Below are positions 23,179 through 31,549 of a stretch of DNA of 33,089 nucleotides, one piece after another. The translations under genes were made by a program, and so were the position numbers. Source of the DNA: CAYWNA01 sp964459305 (GTDB taxonomy: Bacteria > Planctomycetota > Planctomycetia > Pirellulales > Pirellulaceae); assembly GCA_964459305.1 (NCBI GenBank), contig CAYWNA010000143.1, forward strand, positions 1 through 33,089. The letters run 5' to 3'. Below the pieces are notes generated by a model. That model was not told where the DNA came from. It did not search any database and saw nothing but the letters and a program-made list of their open reading frames with translations. Positions within the stretch are counted from its first letter, which is position 1. Each line of letters starts with the position of its first letter.

Positions 23179-25047
23179 TCAATGATCCAATGGCTTGACG
23201 TCGGCTGGGGGCGTTTTGCCGTCGGGCGTGAACACGACGAAAATCGAGGTTGACTTGACGTTCTCCAGATGAATCGCCAGCTTTCGCACGCCCTTGTTTA
23301 CCCTCTGGCCATCCACCGTTGGCGAAGTTGGCAGCGGGGCGGCATCCATGACTGTGAATTTCGCGTCACCCGGTTTCGACAGGTGTGCGATGATGCGCTT
23401 TTGTCCGAGCGAAAGCGTTGCCTGACGGCCATTCGAATGGATCGACACCTTCGCCGGTGTGTGCATGAACCACCAGATCTCCGATGCACGCTTGAGAGCG
23501 ATTTCGTCCTGCACTGCGGGCAAAGTGCGATCCAATAGTGCGATCGCTCTGTAAATCCGATCGGCATGCTTGGCGTACGCGGGTGTTAGGTCCATGAATC
23601 CAACAGGCGCGGTATCTTCCGGGGCGAAGTGGGTCACCTTTGCTTTGCCGCTGATCACCTGGTCCGGTTCGTCGTCCGGATTGATCACCAGTGTGTTGTG
23701 ACCTTCGGCGCGATTTCGATAGAAGTGCCACCGCCTCGTACGCCCGTCGAAGTAACCTGGAAGATTGTAATTGTCCGCGCCAAGGTCCACGGCCCATCGT
23801 TCGCCAAGCATCTCCATTACGAACGTGCCCAAGTCCGCCTGGCCGTGGTTCACTCGCGGGGTGTCACCCTTGAAAGCAATCCATGATGCATTCGGATCAT
23901 CCCAGGAGGATCGCAGACTCACGGCCTCGACGCTGCGCCAGTAGGTGGCAACGTCCGAAGTTTCAGGGCCGCCCGTGCGCAATTGCGGGTCGTACCACAA
24001 CAGATCCAATGGCGTCGGGCGGACGAATCGCTCGGTGAACCGCACGACGTCGGGACGGTCGAAACGGTTGGCCAGCCAGAGCATGGTATGGGTACGGCCG
24101 GGACGACCCGCCGACGCGTCGGCAAAGTTGAACACTCGGCCGGTTGGGCCCGTCATTTGCATTGGGAACGAAACCGTGTTGTCGAAGCCTTCGAACCGTG
24201 TCAGGCCAAAGTCGCTGCCGAGCGCGGATTCCAGCGCGGCGATCATCAGGACGTTGTAGCTGGTGCCGTAACCCCAGTAGCCAGGTCCTTCGTGGTAGGC
24301 CCCATCCGGCGCATATTCGGACATCGCCAGCCCGATGGATTTCAGAGCCGAGTGTACGGTCTCGGCGGCCAGTTCAGGCTCATCCTCGGCGATGGCCAGA
24401 GCCCCGGCCGTCAGACCGCCATTGCAGACCTGGTTCCAGTTGCTGACGGTCCGAACGAACCAGCCGTACCGTTCTTCGCCTCGATAGGACTTCAGCCCCG
24501 GCGTAAGACCGTGCCGAATCATGGCCTCGCGAATTGTCTTTCGTTGCTCTTCGGACCAGTCGTGGTAGAGCCAGTCGTAGCCGATCGCGAACGCGTGGGT
24601 CATCTCGCCAGTGTCCAGAAAATGGCGAGGGTTCCAGTCCTTGAATTTCCCCGCGGCGTCCAGTTCGATCCAAACACGATCGAGGTACTTGCGATCGCCT
24701 TCCAGGCGATAGACCAGTGCGCAATGGTAGACGCGATCAACCACACTACGACTGGTGCTCAGTAGTCGTTTGCCGTCAGGAATGCGGTATGTATTTGCCG
24801 ACTTCTTCAGGATCTCGTCCGCACGTCGGCGCACCTCGGCATACCACTTGGCCAGCATCGGATTGTCTGCGACGCCGCGTTCCAATTCGTCGAAATCGCC
24901 AGGCTTCACAAGCAACCGAGGGTGCTCAGGCTGCAACGTCTTGAGAATCTGATCGCGAGGCGGTATGCGTACTGGGCTGTCGGCTGCAACGCCGCTAATC
25001 CACAACGAGGCGTTAAGCAACAAGGCCGAGAACAGGATGCGATACAT
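23179..25047 (-). CDS. secreted heparinase II/III-family polysaccharide lyase-like protein
   Basis: This 622-residue protein has a signal peptide (MYRILFSALLLNASLWISGV, cleavage near VAA-DS). An alpha-toroid domain of about 30-350 follows, with HPRLLVKPGDFDELE, YDWLYHDWSEEQ, SNWNQVCNGG (203-210) and YHEGPGYWGYG (251-261). The C-terminal beta-sandwich contains NHGQADLGTFVMEMLGERWA and RAEGHNTLVI, the conserved heparinase II/III His-containing motifs. The family cleaves uronic-acid polysaccharides (heparin, alginate or others) by beta-elimination, outside the cytoplasm. ATG 25045-25047 is taken, nine codons inside the longer frame, because the signal peptide begins there and GAGAGAGCCCGCC precedes it. 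Substrate is not predictable. It overlaps or abuts the WalJ-like gene downstream. Confidence 0.9.
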   Translation of the reverse strand: MYRILFSALLLNASLWISGVAADSPVRIPPRDQILKTLQPEHPRLLVKPGDFDELERGVADNPMLAKWYAEVRRRADEILKKSANTYRIPDGKRLLSTSRSVVDRVYHCALVYRLEGDRKYLDRVWIELDAAGKFKDWNPRHFLDTGEMTHAFAIGYDWLYHDWSEEQRKTIREAMIRHGLTPGLKSYRGEERYGWFVRTVSNWNQVCNGGLTAGALAIAEDEPELAAETVHSALKSIGLAMSEYAPDGAYHEGPGYWGYGTSYNVLMIAALESALGSDFGLTRFEGFDNTVSFPMQMTGPTGRVFNFADASAGRPGRTHTMLWLANRFDRPDVVRFTERFVRPTPLDLLWYDPQLRTGGPETSDVATYWRSVEAVSLRSSWDDPNASWIAFKGDTPRVNHGQADLGTFVMEMLGERWAVDLGADNYNLPGYFDGRTRRWHFYRNRAEGHNTLVINPDDEPDQVISGKAKVTHFAPEDTAPVGFMDLTPAYAKHADRIYRAIALLDRTLPAVQDEIALKRASEIWWFMHTPAKVSIHSNGRQATLSLGQKRIIAHLSKPGDAKFTVMDAAPLPTSPTVDGQRVNKGVRKLAIHLENVKSTSIFVVFTPDGKTPPADVKPLDH

Positions 25048-25185
25048 GGCGGGCTCTCTCTGGTGGGGAGGCAAGTTCGTGAGAAAAGGGCATGCCGAGT
25101 ATATGCGGAAGTGAATCGTCGCTCAACTCCCGGCCCCTTATCCCCAACGGCGGATCTCATGTTCGCCGGACACTGGCCCCCGCAC

Positions 25186-25217
25186 AGAATTGCGGACTTG
25201 GCGAAGTCCGCAATTCT
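25186..25217. repeat. perfect short hairpin (14-bp arms, 4-base loop)
   Basis: AGAATTGCGGACTT at 25186-25199, loop GGCG, then its exact reverse complement to 25217. There is no T-run after it on either strand and no gene converges here, so it is a repeat rather than a terminator. Confidence 0.85.
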
Positions 25218-25387
25218 CTTGCACAGTGAATGGATGGCCGGTGTTCACTTGCTCGGACTTCACTTCTTTGATGAAGTTCTTGGGATGCGGGCCTTGCCCT
25301 AGGGCGTCGAGAATGTGCCCTTGACACGGTAACCCGCAGGAAGGACAGCAGGCGATTTCTCTTCCGTGGAGTTAAGGCTGCCCACGT

Positions 25388-25439
25388 GGGAGGGCGAGGC
25401 TCCCGCCGAGTCGCGGCTCCGCAGGAGCGTCGCCCTCCC
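25388..25439. repeat. palindromic repeat (GGGAGGGCGAGGCTCC...)
   Basis: Arms 25388-25410 and 25417-25439 pair at 20 of 23 positions (start GGGAGGGCGAGGCTCCCG, end GCGTCGCCCTCCC), with a six-base loop. It lies inside the gene-free island. Confidence 0.82.
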
Positions 25440-25569
25440 GAAACAAAACCCGAACGATCGCAATATTCACGCGATAGCAACTTTGGCGCCTCCCAGCCTT
25501 GCCCGTCGAAATTGACCGTCCCTTCGTCGACCTTCCAGTGTTCCTCCCTACAGTTGCATAGGAAGCGGC

Positions 25570-25709
25570 GTAGGACGGGTCTCCCGACCCGTCTTTCACC
25601 GTGAACAATGGTTCCTGCTGTTTGCAGTACTCACATTCCGTGAGTTATGTGAACATCCGGCTGAACACGATTTCACACTAGAATCGACGGGTCGGAAGAC
25701 CCGTCCTAC
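25570..25709. repeat. inverted pair of GACGGGTC-type hairpins
   Basis: Left unit 25570-25593 (starts GTAGGACGGGTCTCCCGAC) and right unit 25686-25709 (ends AGACCCGTCCTAC) are reverse complements with one mismatch in 24, around a 92-base spacer. Each unit is itself a hairpin (GACGGGT-n6-ACCCGTC). Together they look like the two ends of one palindromic element. Confidence 0.85.
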
Positions 25710-26128
25710 ATTTTCCTCTTGCAGCATTGGGTTCCTGCCATTTGGCTTTCTCTTCCTCGGACTCGACTTTGCCCTGCTTGGCCTGCCAGCCCGTGAAGTC
25801 TTTGCGTCTCCGAAACAACCGCCTCGGGCGACCAAAAGGTTGCCAGAAACGGAAAAAACGTGCAAACTGCGGTTATCTTCCGGCAGAGCATGGTCAGCAG
25901 TCCCTCCTGGACTCGATTTCCGTAGTAGAATCAAGGTAGGTATTTCGTGTTCGCCGCAACCGTAGACACGATCTGCGTTTGCGACGCCATAGACCTTATC
26001 ATGCCGCCGGCGCCCGTTCGCAGCGTGGGCGGTTTTCCTGTCCGAGGGGTCGTTCGCACCGTGTCAGTAACCAAGCAAACGCTGTATCGACTTCCCAATC
26101 TTGCTGGCTTCATTTGGAGGGCAGTGGG

Positions 26129-28723
26129 ATGCTCTTAACGGATTTCATGTCCTCGCTCGCTAAGTCGCGGATGCGCCGGAAACGACGCCCGGGACGCCGT
26201 GGTCGGAGAGTGCTTCTTGAATCGCTAGAGCCGCGCTGTTTGCTCACCGCCGAAGGGGACCTCTTTGCACTTTCCGAGGTCGTCGATTCTTCCGGATTGT
26301 CCGGTAGTCTGTCGGCCACCGTCGATTGGGGAGACGGAGCCACGAACGCGGGCACGATTTCTGCGTCGGGCACTGGCCAGTTGACGGTTCGCTTTGACTA
26401 CAGCTACGACGACAACGGTTTCTTTGACGTCCAGCAAAGAAGGGACCTGTTCGAATCGGCCGTCGATTCGGTCGTGAGTCGTTTGGACGACGATTTGGGG
26501 GCGATCACTCCGATCGGTTCCAACACGTGGAGCGCGAGCTTCAACCATCCCGCGACGGGGGCGTGGACCTCCGTCGAGAATCCGAGTATCGCTGCCAACG
26601 AAATCGTCATCTACGCCGGTGGACGCAACCTTGGTGGAACACTGGGTGTGGGCGGGCCGGGGGGTTTTAGCGCATCGGGCACCGGTGCTTTCCTGGATGT
26701 CGTTCGCGCCCGCGGTGAAGGGAATGTTTCCGGAGGCTCTGCCAACGAATTTGGCCCCTGGGGCGGCGCGATCAGTTTCAATACGACCAAAGATTGGCAC
26801 TTCGGCGAGACGACGGCTGGACTGGGTTTCAACCAGTCGGATTTCTATTCGGTCGCCGTTCACGAGCTAGGGCACTTGTTGGGGATCGGAACGGCCGATT
26901 CATGGGATCGCTTGATCAGTGGCGGTCAATTCACCGGTCTAGCGTCCGTTGCTGAGTACGACGGGTCGGGCAACGTGCCCTTGTCAGGCGACCTGTCCCA
27001 CTGGGCGGAAGGCACCACCGAGAGTGGTCAAGAAGTGGCCTTGGATCCCACGATCACGAACGGTACGCGAAAGCTGTTCTCCGAACTCGACTTCGCCGCT
27101 CTGGACGACATTGGCTGGCAACTCTCGACTACGGTCACAACCGTCAGCGGCAATCACACCTATGCCGACAACGGGGTCTACAATGGCCTGATCACACTGT
27201 CCGGCGAGGCCGGCAGCCCGGAAACCAAATCGTTTCAAGTCTCGATTGATAACGCCGCTCCGACGTTGACGGTGCCCGGCAATCAAACCGCGTTTGTCGG
27301 CGTGTCGTTGAGCATCACAAATATCGGCACATTCACCGACCCCGGATTCGACAACAGTTCGGGGAATCCGCCCACCAGTGAGTCCTTCGACTACACAATC
27401 AATTGGGACGACAACTCCGCATTGGACACTGGATCTGCCACCATCGATATCGCCGGTGGGCAGGGCGCTGCGACGGGAGGCTCGTTCGACGGCCAGCACA
27501 CATACGCGGCGACCGGTCAGTATACGGTGNNNNNNNNNNNNNNNNNNNNNNNNNNNNNNNNNNNNNNNNNNNNNNNNNNNNNNNNNNNNNNNNNNNNNNN
27601 NNNNNNNNNNNNNNNNNNNNNNNNNNNNNATGTTGATACGGCAGCAGAAAACACGGGTTCGGGCGCCGCGACCGGGACGGTCAGTCGCAGTGACACGGAC
27701 ACCGGCTTGGCGCTAGTTGTGACGCTTACCAGCAGCGACGAAACAGAGGCGACGGTTCCGCCCTCGATCACCATACCGGCAGATGATTCGTCCGCGTCTT
27801 TTGCCATCAACACGGTTGACGACGATTTGCTGGATGGCACGCAAACGGTGACGATTACCGCATCGGCGGGCGTTTCCTTGTCGACGATTGATACGGTGAA
27901 TGTTACCGATCATGAACTGCTGACCGTCACCATCTCCCCGGCGACGGTCCTGGAGACGGAAGGCGACGATGCTGCCACGGGAACGGTTACTCGCGGTAAC
28001 AGTGACAACTCCTTACCGCAAACCGTCACTCTGGTCAGCGACGATAACACCGAAGCCACCGTTCCGGCGACGGTCACGATTCCCGGCGGCGCTGAGTCCG
28101 CCACATTCTCTGTCAACGCCGTCGACGATGGCGTCGCGGACCAAATACAGACAGTCACGATCGTTGCTTTGGCCGTTGGCTATCAATCTGGTGGCGCGAC
28201 GCTAAGTGTTGCCGACGCCGACACAATAACCTGGCAAAACCCCAACAATCAATTCGACGTCGACAACTCGGATGATGTCGCCCCGCTGGACGTACTGACC
28301 CTGATCAAGGATCTGAACGCCAACAACGCTCGGGAACTCCCCGATCTGCTCCCACCGGATTTGCCGCCCGCGTTTCTTGACGTGAACGGCGACGGATCGA
28401 TAACGCCGTTGGACGTTCTAGATCTAATCAACGCTATAAACAGTGGTGGCGCGGGAGAAGGTGAACGAGCTTCCTCCGGTTGCATCCCAACGACGATATC
28501 TTTGGCCGTTGGCTTCCAGGAGGCAGGTCCGGCCTCAACGCATTCCACCTACGGACCTGCGCCGCGCATCGGCGCGGACGGGGCGGCGGCGAAATCGTTG
28601 GATCCGCGCACACGCCCCGCGCGCAAGCCTTCCAACGCGCTCATGCGACGTTTGGCGAAGGTCCGCGACGATCTAGTACTTCCTCGCCTTCTAGAATGCC
28701 CCTACCATCCTGCCAGCAAGTAA
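26129..28723 (+). CDS. LEPR-x-LL anchored secreted metalloprotease with Calx-beta and dockerin-like domains (contains assembly gap)
   Basis: ATG 26129-26131 follows TTTGGAGGGCAGTGGG. The N-terminus is very basic, then LLESLEPRCLLTAEG carries the planctomycete LEPR-x-LL motif (33-39). A matrixin-like protease domain covers about 70-325, with HELGHLLGIG at 245-254: two zinc His (245, 249) and the catalytic Glu (246); the usual third ligand is replaced by Thr and is not obvious. A PKD-like stretch comes next, then the N run, then two Calx-beta-like repeats (GSGAATGTVSRSDTDTG..., GDDAATGTVTRGNSDNS...). Two dockerin-like Ca-binding loops (FDVDNSDDVAPLDVLTLI and LDVNGDGSITPLDVLDLI) end at about 775. 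The last 85 residues are Arg/Pro-rich and unlike the rest. The protein is probably cell-surface or extracellular. Because of the gap, its true length is unknown. Confidence 0.82.
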   Translation: MLLTDFMSSLAKSRMRRKRRPGRRGRRVLLESLEPRCLLTAEGDLFALSEVVDSSGLSGSLSATVDWGDGATNAGTISASGTGQLTVRFDYSYDDNGFFDVQQRRDLFESAVDSVVSRLDDDLGAITPIGSNTWSASFNHPATGAWTSVENPSIAANEIVIYAGGRNLGGTLGVGGPGGFSASGTGAFLDVVRARGEGNVSGGSANEFGPWGGAISFNTTKDWHFGETTAGLGFNQSDFYSVAVHELGHLLGIGTADSWDRLISGGQFTGLASVAEYDGSGNVPLSGDLSHWAEGTTESGQEVALDPTITNGTRKLFSELDFAALDDIGWQLSTTVTTVSGNHTYADNGVYNGLITLSGEAGSPETKSFQVSIDNAAPTLTVPGNQTAFVGVSLSITNIGTFTDPGFDNSSGNPPTSESFDYTINWDDNSALDTGSATIDIAGGQGAATGGSFDGQHTYAATGQYTVXXXXXXXXXXXXXXXXXXXXXXXXXXXXXXXXXXVDTAAENTGSGAATGTVSRSDTDTGLALVVTLTSSDETEATVPPSITIPADDSSASFAINTVDDDLLDGTQTVTITASAGVSLSTIDTVNVTDHELLTVTISPATVLETEGDDAATGTVTRGNSDNSLPQTVTLVSDDNTEATVPATVTIPGGAESATFSVNAVDDGVADQIQTVTIVALAVGYQSGGATLSVADADTITWQNPNNQFDVDNSDDVAPLDVLTLIKDLNANNARELPDLLPPDLPPAFLDVNGDGSITPLDVLDLINAINSGGAGEGERASSGCIPTTISLAVGFQEAGPASTHSTYGPAPRIGADGAAAKSLDPRTRPARKPSNALMRRLAKVRDDLVLPRLLECPYHPASK
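27530..27629. other. assembly gap (100 N) inside the metalloprotease gene
   Basis: Exactly 100 N, the default size for a gap of unknown length. It breaks the gene after a PKD-like domain. The frame happens to stay open across it, but the missing stretch could be longer, probably repetitive Calx-beta or cadherin-like units that resist assembly. Confidence 0.99.
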
Positions 28724-29041
28724 ATCACGACTTACTGGTCCGAACCCTTTTTTTGTTTAATTTCGCGCAATCCCGAAACCCGATACCAGATTCCATGGAA
28801 GCGGTTCGGGGCCGCTGGCAGGCCCCCTGCGAAACGTTTCCATCGCATGCCTGGAACGTCCCACCTTCCCGTGTGCTGGGAGCCGAAATTGCCCAAGTTT
28901 GAGCGCGGCTAGCATGGCATGCGCGTTAGTGGATTCAGCCTCGACTAAGCGAATATCCACGCACAAATTGCCTTCAAGCCCACAGACCCACACTGCATTC
29001 ACTCGCCTCGGACCCACGAACTAGGCCAGGGGGCTAACAGA
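28724..29041. other. intergenic stretch with a possible weak terminator
   Basis: A weak stem (CCAGCAAG ... CTTACTGG, 28713-28738) overlaps the metalloprotease stop codon, followed by CCGAACCC and seven T at 28748-28754; this may be a terminator but the stem is short and mismatched. The rest of the 318 bases has no gene-like frame. Confidence 0.3.
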
Positions 29042-31237
29042 ATGAACCGAGTGCTACGTCTCCAAGCGTTTCTTGTGACTACTTGCCCATGCCGGTTGGC
29101 TGTCCCCGTGATAGCGTGTCTACTTGGCCTTGCGCCCGTCCACGCAATGGAGCCGGGGACTGTGCAAAGCACGCCGGGAACGCGAGGGCCGAATGGCGAA
29201 GTGTGTCTGGTGTCGCTCGAAGCCCATCCAATTGCCTCCTTGGCGACGCCCTACGGGCTACCGACAAGGGAGGATATAGAATCGCCGAGTCGTTCTGAGC
29301 CAATCGTCATCGAGGCCGCCCCACCTGCAGGCTTCCACGCGGAAAACCCGCGAGAGACCAGCCCTGCCAAACCGCACGCGAAGAGCCAGCTTCAGGAACG
29401 CTCGAGACTGCTCACACTGTTCCCGCTGAAACCAACCACAGCTTCCCGACAGGAAGCGAGTGCCTCCGTCGCGCATTCGCCGACGATGGTGCGTGAACGG
29501 GTGAGCCCAACGCGTCTAGATCACTTCAAGCGGCGGCTTCTCAACGGACCGTTGGCTTGGAACGAGACCCTATTCGGAAGGATCACGGGGCCGCAAAGGA
29601 ACCGGAAGTCATTGGCCGTGTCACTCGAATCCGAAAGCCGCCGGACTATCGCAAAGAAGCCGCCCGCCGAAGGCGGCCGCAAAACGCCGATGGGTTTCAG
29701 TATCAGCGGTGCTAGCAACCGGAATGGCCAGGACATCGCTCAGCACGGCGATGCGGCGACCTCCACCGCGACGAAACAGGGTCATGTTGCCCAAAAGTTG
29801 CGAAACCGACTGATCAGGGCAGCCTCAGTGGCATCCAACTTGGGAGCAAGCCCCAAGCCATCGCCCTGCGCTGGGAAAGAGCGTAATCCGATGGATCGTA
29901 CGGGCTCGTCGCAATCGCTGGTCCGTGCGCGCGGGAATAGTGCGCAGCCGGCAAAATCGATGTCGATATCCGACATGACGACGGTGTCCAACACGGCAAA
30001 GACGAACAGAATCATCGACGCCCCATCGCAGTTGCCGAAACGCTCGGTCCACGACACGAACGATTCCGCTTGTCCCTCGATACGCCTCGTTGACGTCACG
30101 TTCCCAATCGGCCCGCCCTCGAATCCACTTCGTGCCCCCTCCAATTCACGCTCGTTGCCAGACGCCACATATCCGACCACTTCGGCTCGGTCCGACCTGC
30201 CCGAGGATGTCTGTGAGAAACCCCAGATACCGCCAAGCAGTCCGAACGAGGCCCTCGTTTCCTCCAGGAACGGCAGGACCAACCTTGCCAAGACTCCGCC
30301 CGCCGGTATTGACCCAACGTGCTTCGAGCCAAGCGGAATGGCCTTAGAATCACCGAGAACCCTGTCATTCGGGATTCCCATGAGGGCATTGTCGGATGCC
30401 GACGGTTCTATCGAGCCTATCGATGAACAAAATCGAGGCGGCATGGCTGAATTGCGGACGCCAAATGACCATCGCGAAGTGGCCGGAGTCCGGTCATCGG
30501 GCCCTTCCGCGGAGCAGTTCGGGCAAGGTCGGACGACGGTCGCTGACAAGGACCGCAACACGGCCGGTAGGCACTCGACGCCGACCATTGATGCGGACGG
30601 ATTTCGTGTCGCGAAAGAAGTTGCCAGTGAACTTGACGGTCAAGTTCCGTCCAGCAGCACGCGAAACACGCTTCACCATATGCCACGCGAACCGTCGCTG
30701 CTGCCGACCATCGAACAAGCGGTCCCAGGTGAGATGGCTTCGAGAGACGATCGGACACCGGCACGTGAACTCAGGGTCGACGTGCGCGGGAGCGTGTTAC
30801 TTCGCTTCGAAAACCAGCAGTTTCGTGCCCACGTCGACGATCCGGAGATTTGCGAGGTATTGCATCTCGGCCGGCGCGGGGTCGCCGTGCGCGGCAAGCA
30901 GCCTGGACAGACTCTCGTACACTTTTCGGGCGAGGAAGGAGCCGCCAACATAACAACTTATCGAGTCAACGTCGGGCCCGATGAGAAGCAGCAACAACAC
31001 GATCAGAATTCCTGTGTCAGACTGCGAAAATTGGTCGGCGGACTCTTCCCCGCAAGCCAGGTGAACATCATTTCCGATCGCGGCAGGCTCATCGTCACAG
31101 GCCGGGCCAAGGACGCCCAAGAGGCCGCCAAGATCATGAGCCTCATACGCCAAGCCCGACTGTTACCTGTGGTCGACCGGTTGATCGTGGGCACATCTCC
31201 GGTGAGCCGGCCGGCACGGAATGTCGTCCGTGGGTAA
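29042..31237 (+). CDS. exported protein, long disordered region + CpaC/RcpA N-terminal-like and BON-like C-terminus
   Basis: The 731-residue protein starts at ATG 29042-29044 after CAGGGGGCTAACAGA. It has a signal sequence (CRLAVPVIACLLGLAPVHAM). About 40-570 is low-complexity, Ser/Pro/Arg-rich and probably disordered. About 574-655 matches the N-terminal domain of pilus secretins of the CpaC/RcpA type (RELRVDVRGSVLLRFENQQF, DDPEICEVLHLGRRGVAVRG, PGQTLVHF). About 660-716 is BON-like (VNIISDRGRLIVTGRAKDAQ, EAAKIMSLIRQARLLPVVDR). The secretin barrel that normally follows is missing, so it cannot itself form the pore. It may be a periplasmic partner of a Tad-type secretin elsewhere. The next gene is a BBP7 porin. 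The palindromic element 31241-31370 starts three bases after its stop. Confidence 0.75.
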   Translation: MNRVLRLQAFLVTTCPCRLAVPVIACLLGLAPVHAMEPGTVQSTPGTRGPNGEVCLVSLEAHPIASLATPYGLPTREDIESPSRSEPIVIEAAPPAGFHAENPRETSPAKPHAKSQLQERSRLLTLFPLKPTTASRQEASASVAHSPTMVRERVSPTRLDHFKRRLLNGPLAWNETLFGRITGPQRNRKSLAVSLESESRRTIAKKPPAEGGRKTPMGFSISGASNRNGQDIAQHGDAATSTATKQGHVAQKLRNRLIRAASVASNLGASPKPSPCAGKERNPMDRTGSSQSLVRARGNSAQPAKSMSISDMTTVSNTAKTNRIIDAPSQLPKRSVHDTNDSACPSIRLVDVTFPIGPPSNPLRAPSNSRSLPDATYPTTSARSDLPEDVCEKPQIPPSSPNEALVSSRNGRTNLAKTPPAGIDPTCFEPSGMALESPRTLSFGIPMRALSDADGSIEPIDEQNRGGMAELRTPNDHREVAGVRSSGPSAEQFGQGRTTVADKDRNTAGRHSTPTIDADGFRVAKEVASELDGQVPSSSTRNTLHHMPREPSLLPTIEQAVPGEMASRDDRTPARELRVDVRGSVLLRFENQQFRAHVDDPEICEVLHLGRRGVAVRGKQPGQTLVHFSGEEGAANITTYRVNVGPDEKQQQHDQNSCVRLRKLVGGLFPASQVNIISDRGRLIVTGRAKDAQEAAKIMSLIRQARLLPVVDRLIVGTSPVSRPARNVVRG

Positions 31238-31240
31238 GAG

Positions 31241-31370
31241 AGGATCGCTGCGAAATACTGCTGGCATTTCCTCGATGTAGCCGAACTCGCCAAAGCTTGG
31301 TTCTTCCCATGTCAAGCGGCCAGAGTCTGGCGACATGAATTCAGGATCTACTTCGGCGCCCATCCTAAGC
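31241..31370 (+). repeat. palindromic element, family A, copy 3 (right arm deleted)
   Basis: It starts AGGATCGCTGCGAAATA, then GTAGCCGAACTCGCC (31277 onward), a loop with TTCCCATGTCAAGCG identical to copy 2, and CAGAGTCTGGCGAC. It then lacks about nine bases (TTCGGCTAC) and resumes ATGAATTC ... CTTCGGCGCCCATCCT. The order and both ends match copy 2 (15252-15390) read in reverse complement. Confidence 0.85.
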
Positions 31371-31410
31371 CGAATACCAGTGATTGCTGTCTGCTATGAC
31401 GATCCCGCCA

Positions 31411-31544
31411 GGCCTTGATCATGACTCCGGCAGTTGCCAGCAGTGACAGCATAGAAACCCGAAGCGTAAGCGAGGAATGCAGCGAATTACAGCCTCATCC
31501 TCGCTTACGCTTCGGGTTTCGATGCCGGAGTTACGATCAAGGCT
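31411..31544. mobile_element. MITE-like palindromic element with a 9-bp flanking direct repeat
   Basis: The 134-bp element begins GGCCTTGATCATGACTCCGG and ends GGAGTTACGATCAAGGCT; these ends are inverted repeats over 22 bases with three mismatches. Inside is a second, perfect inverted repeat of 23 bases (31454-31476, starts GAAACCCGAAGCGTAAGCG; 31498-31520). ATCCCGCCA occurs exactly at both borders (31402-31410 and 31545-31553), as a target-site duplication would. It has no coding capacity, so it would need a transposase supplied in trans. Confidence 0.8.
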
Positions 31545-31549
31545 ATCCC

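Larger units (their letters stand above)
25048..26128. other. gene-free repeat island
   Basis: About 1.08 kb between the lyase and the metalloprotease holds three different palindrome families (25186-25217, 25388-25439, 25570-25709) and no credible gene. On the minus strand at about 25735-25880 a short open stretch (for example KVESEEEKAKWQEPNAARGK) looks protein-like but is closed by TAA at its start and has no start codon with a ribosome-binding site; it may be a gene remnant. Confidence 0.6.

Noticed and set aside
25186..25217. rho-independent terminator
   Set aside because: The perfect hairpin has no T-run on either strand and no gene ends here.
25979..26128. 50-codon extension before the LEPR-x-LL protein
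   Set aside because: The internal ATG at 26129 has GGAGG at a proper distance and starts the usual short basic head of this protein class.
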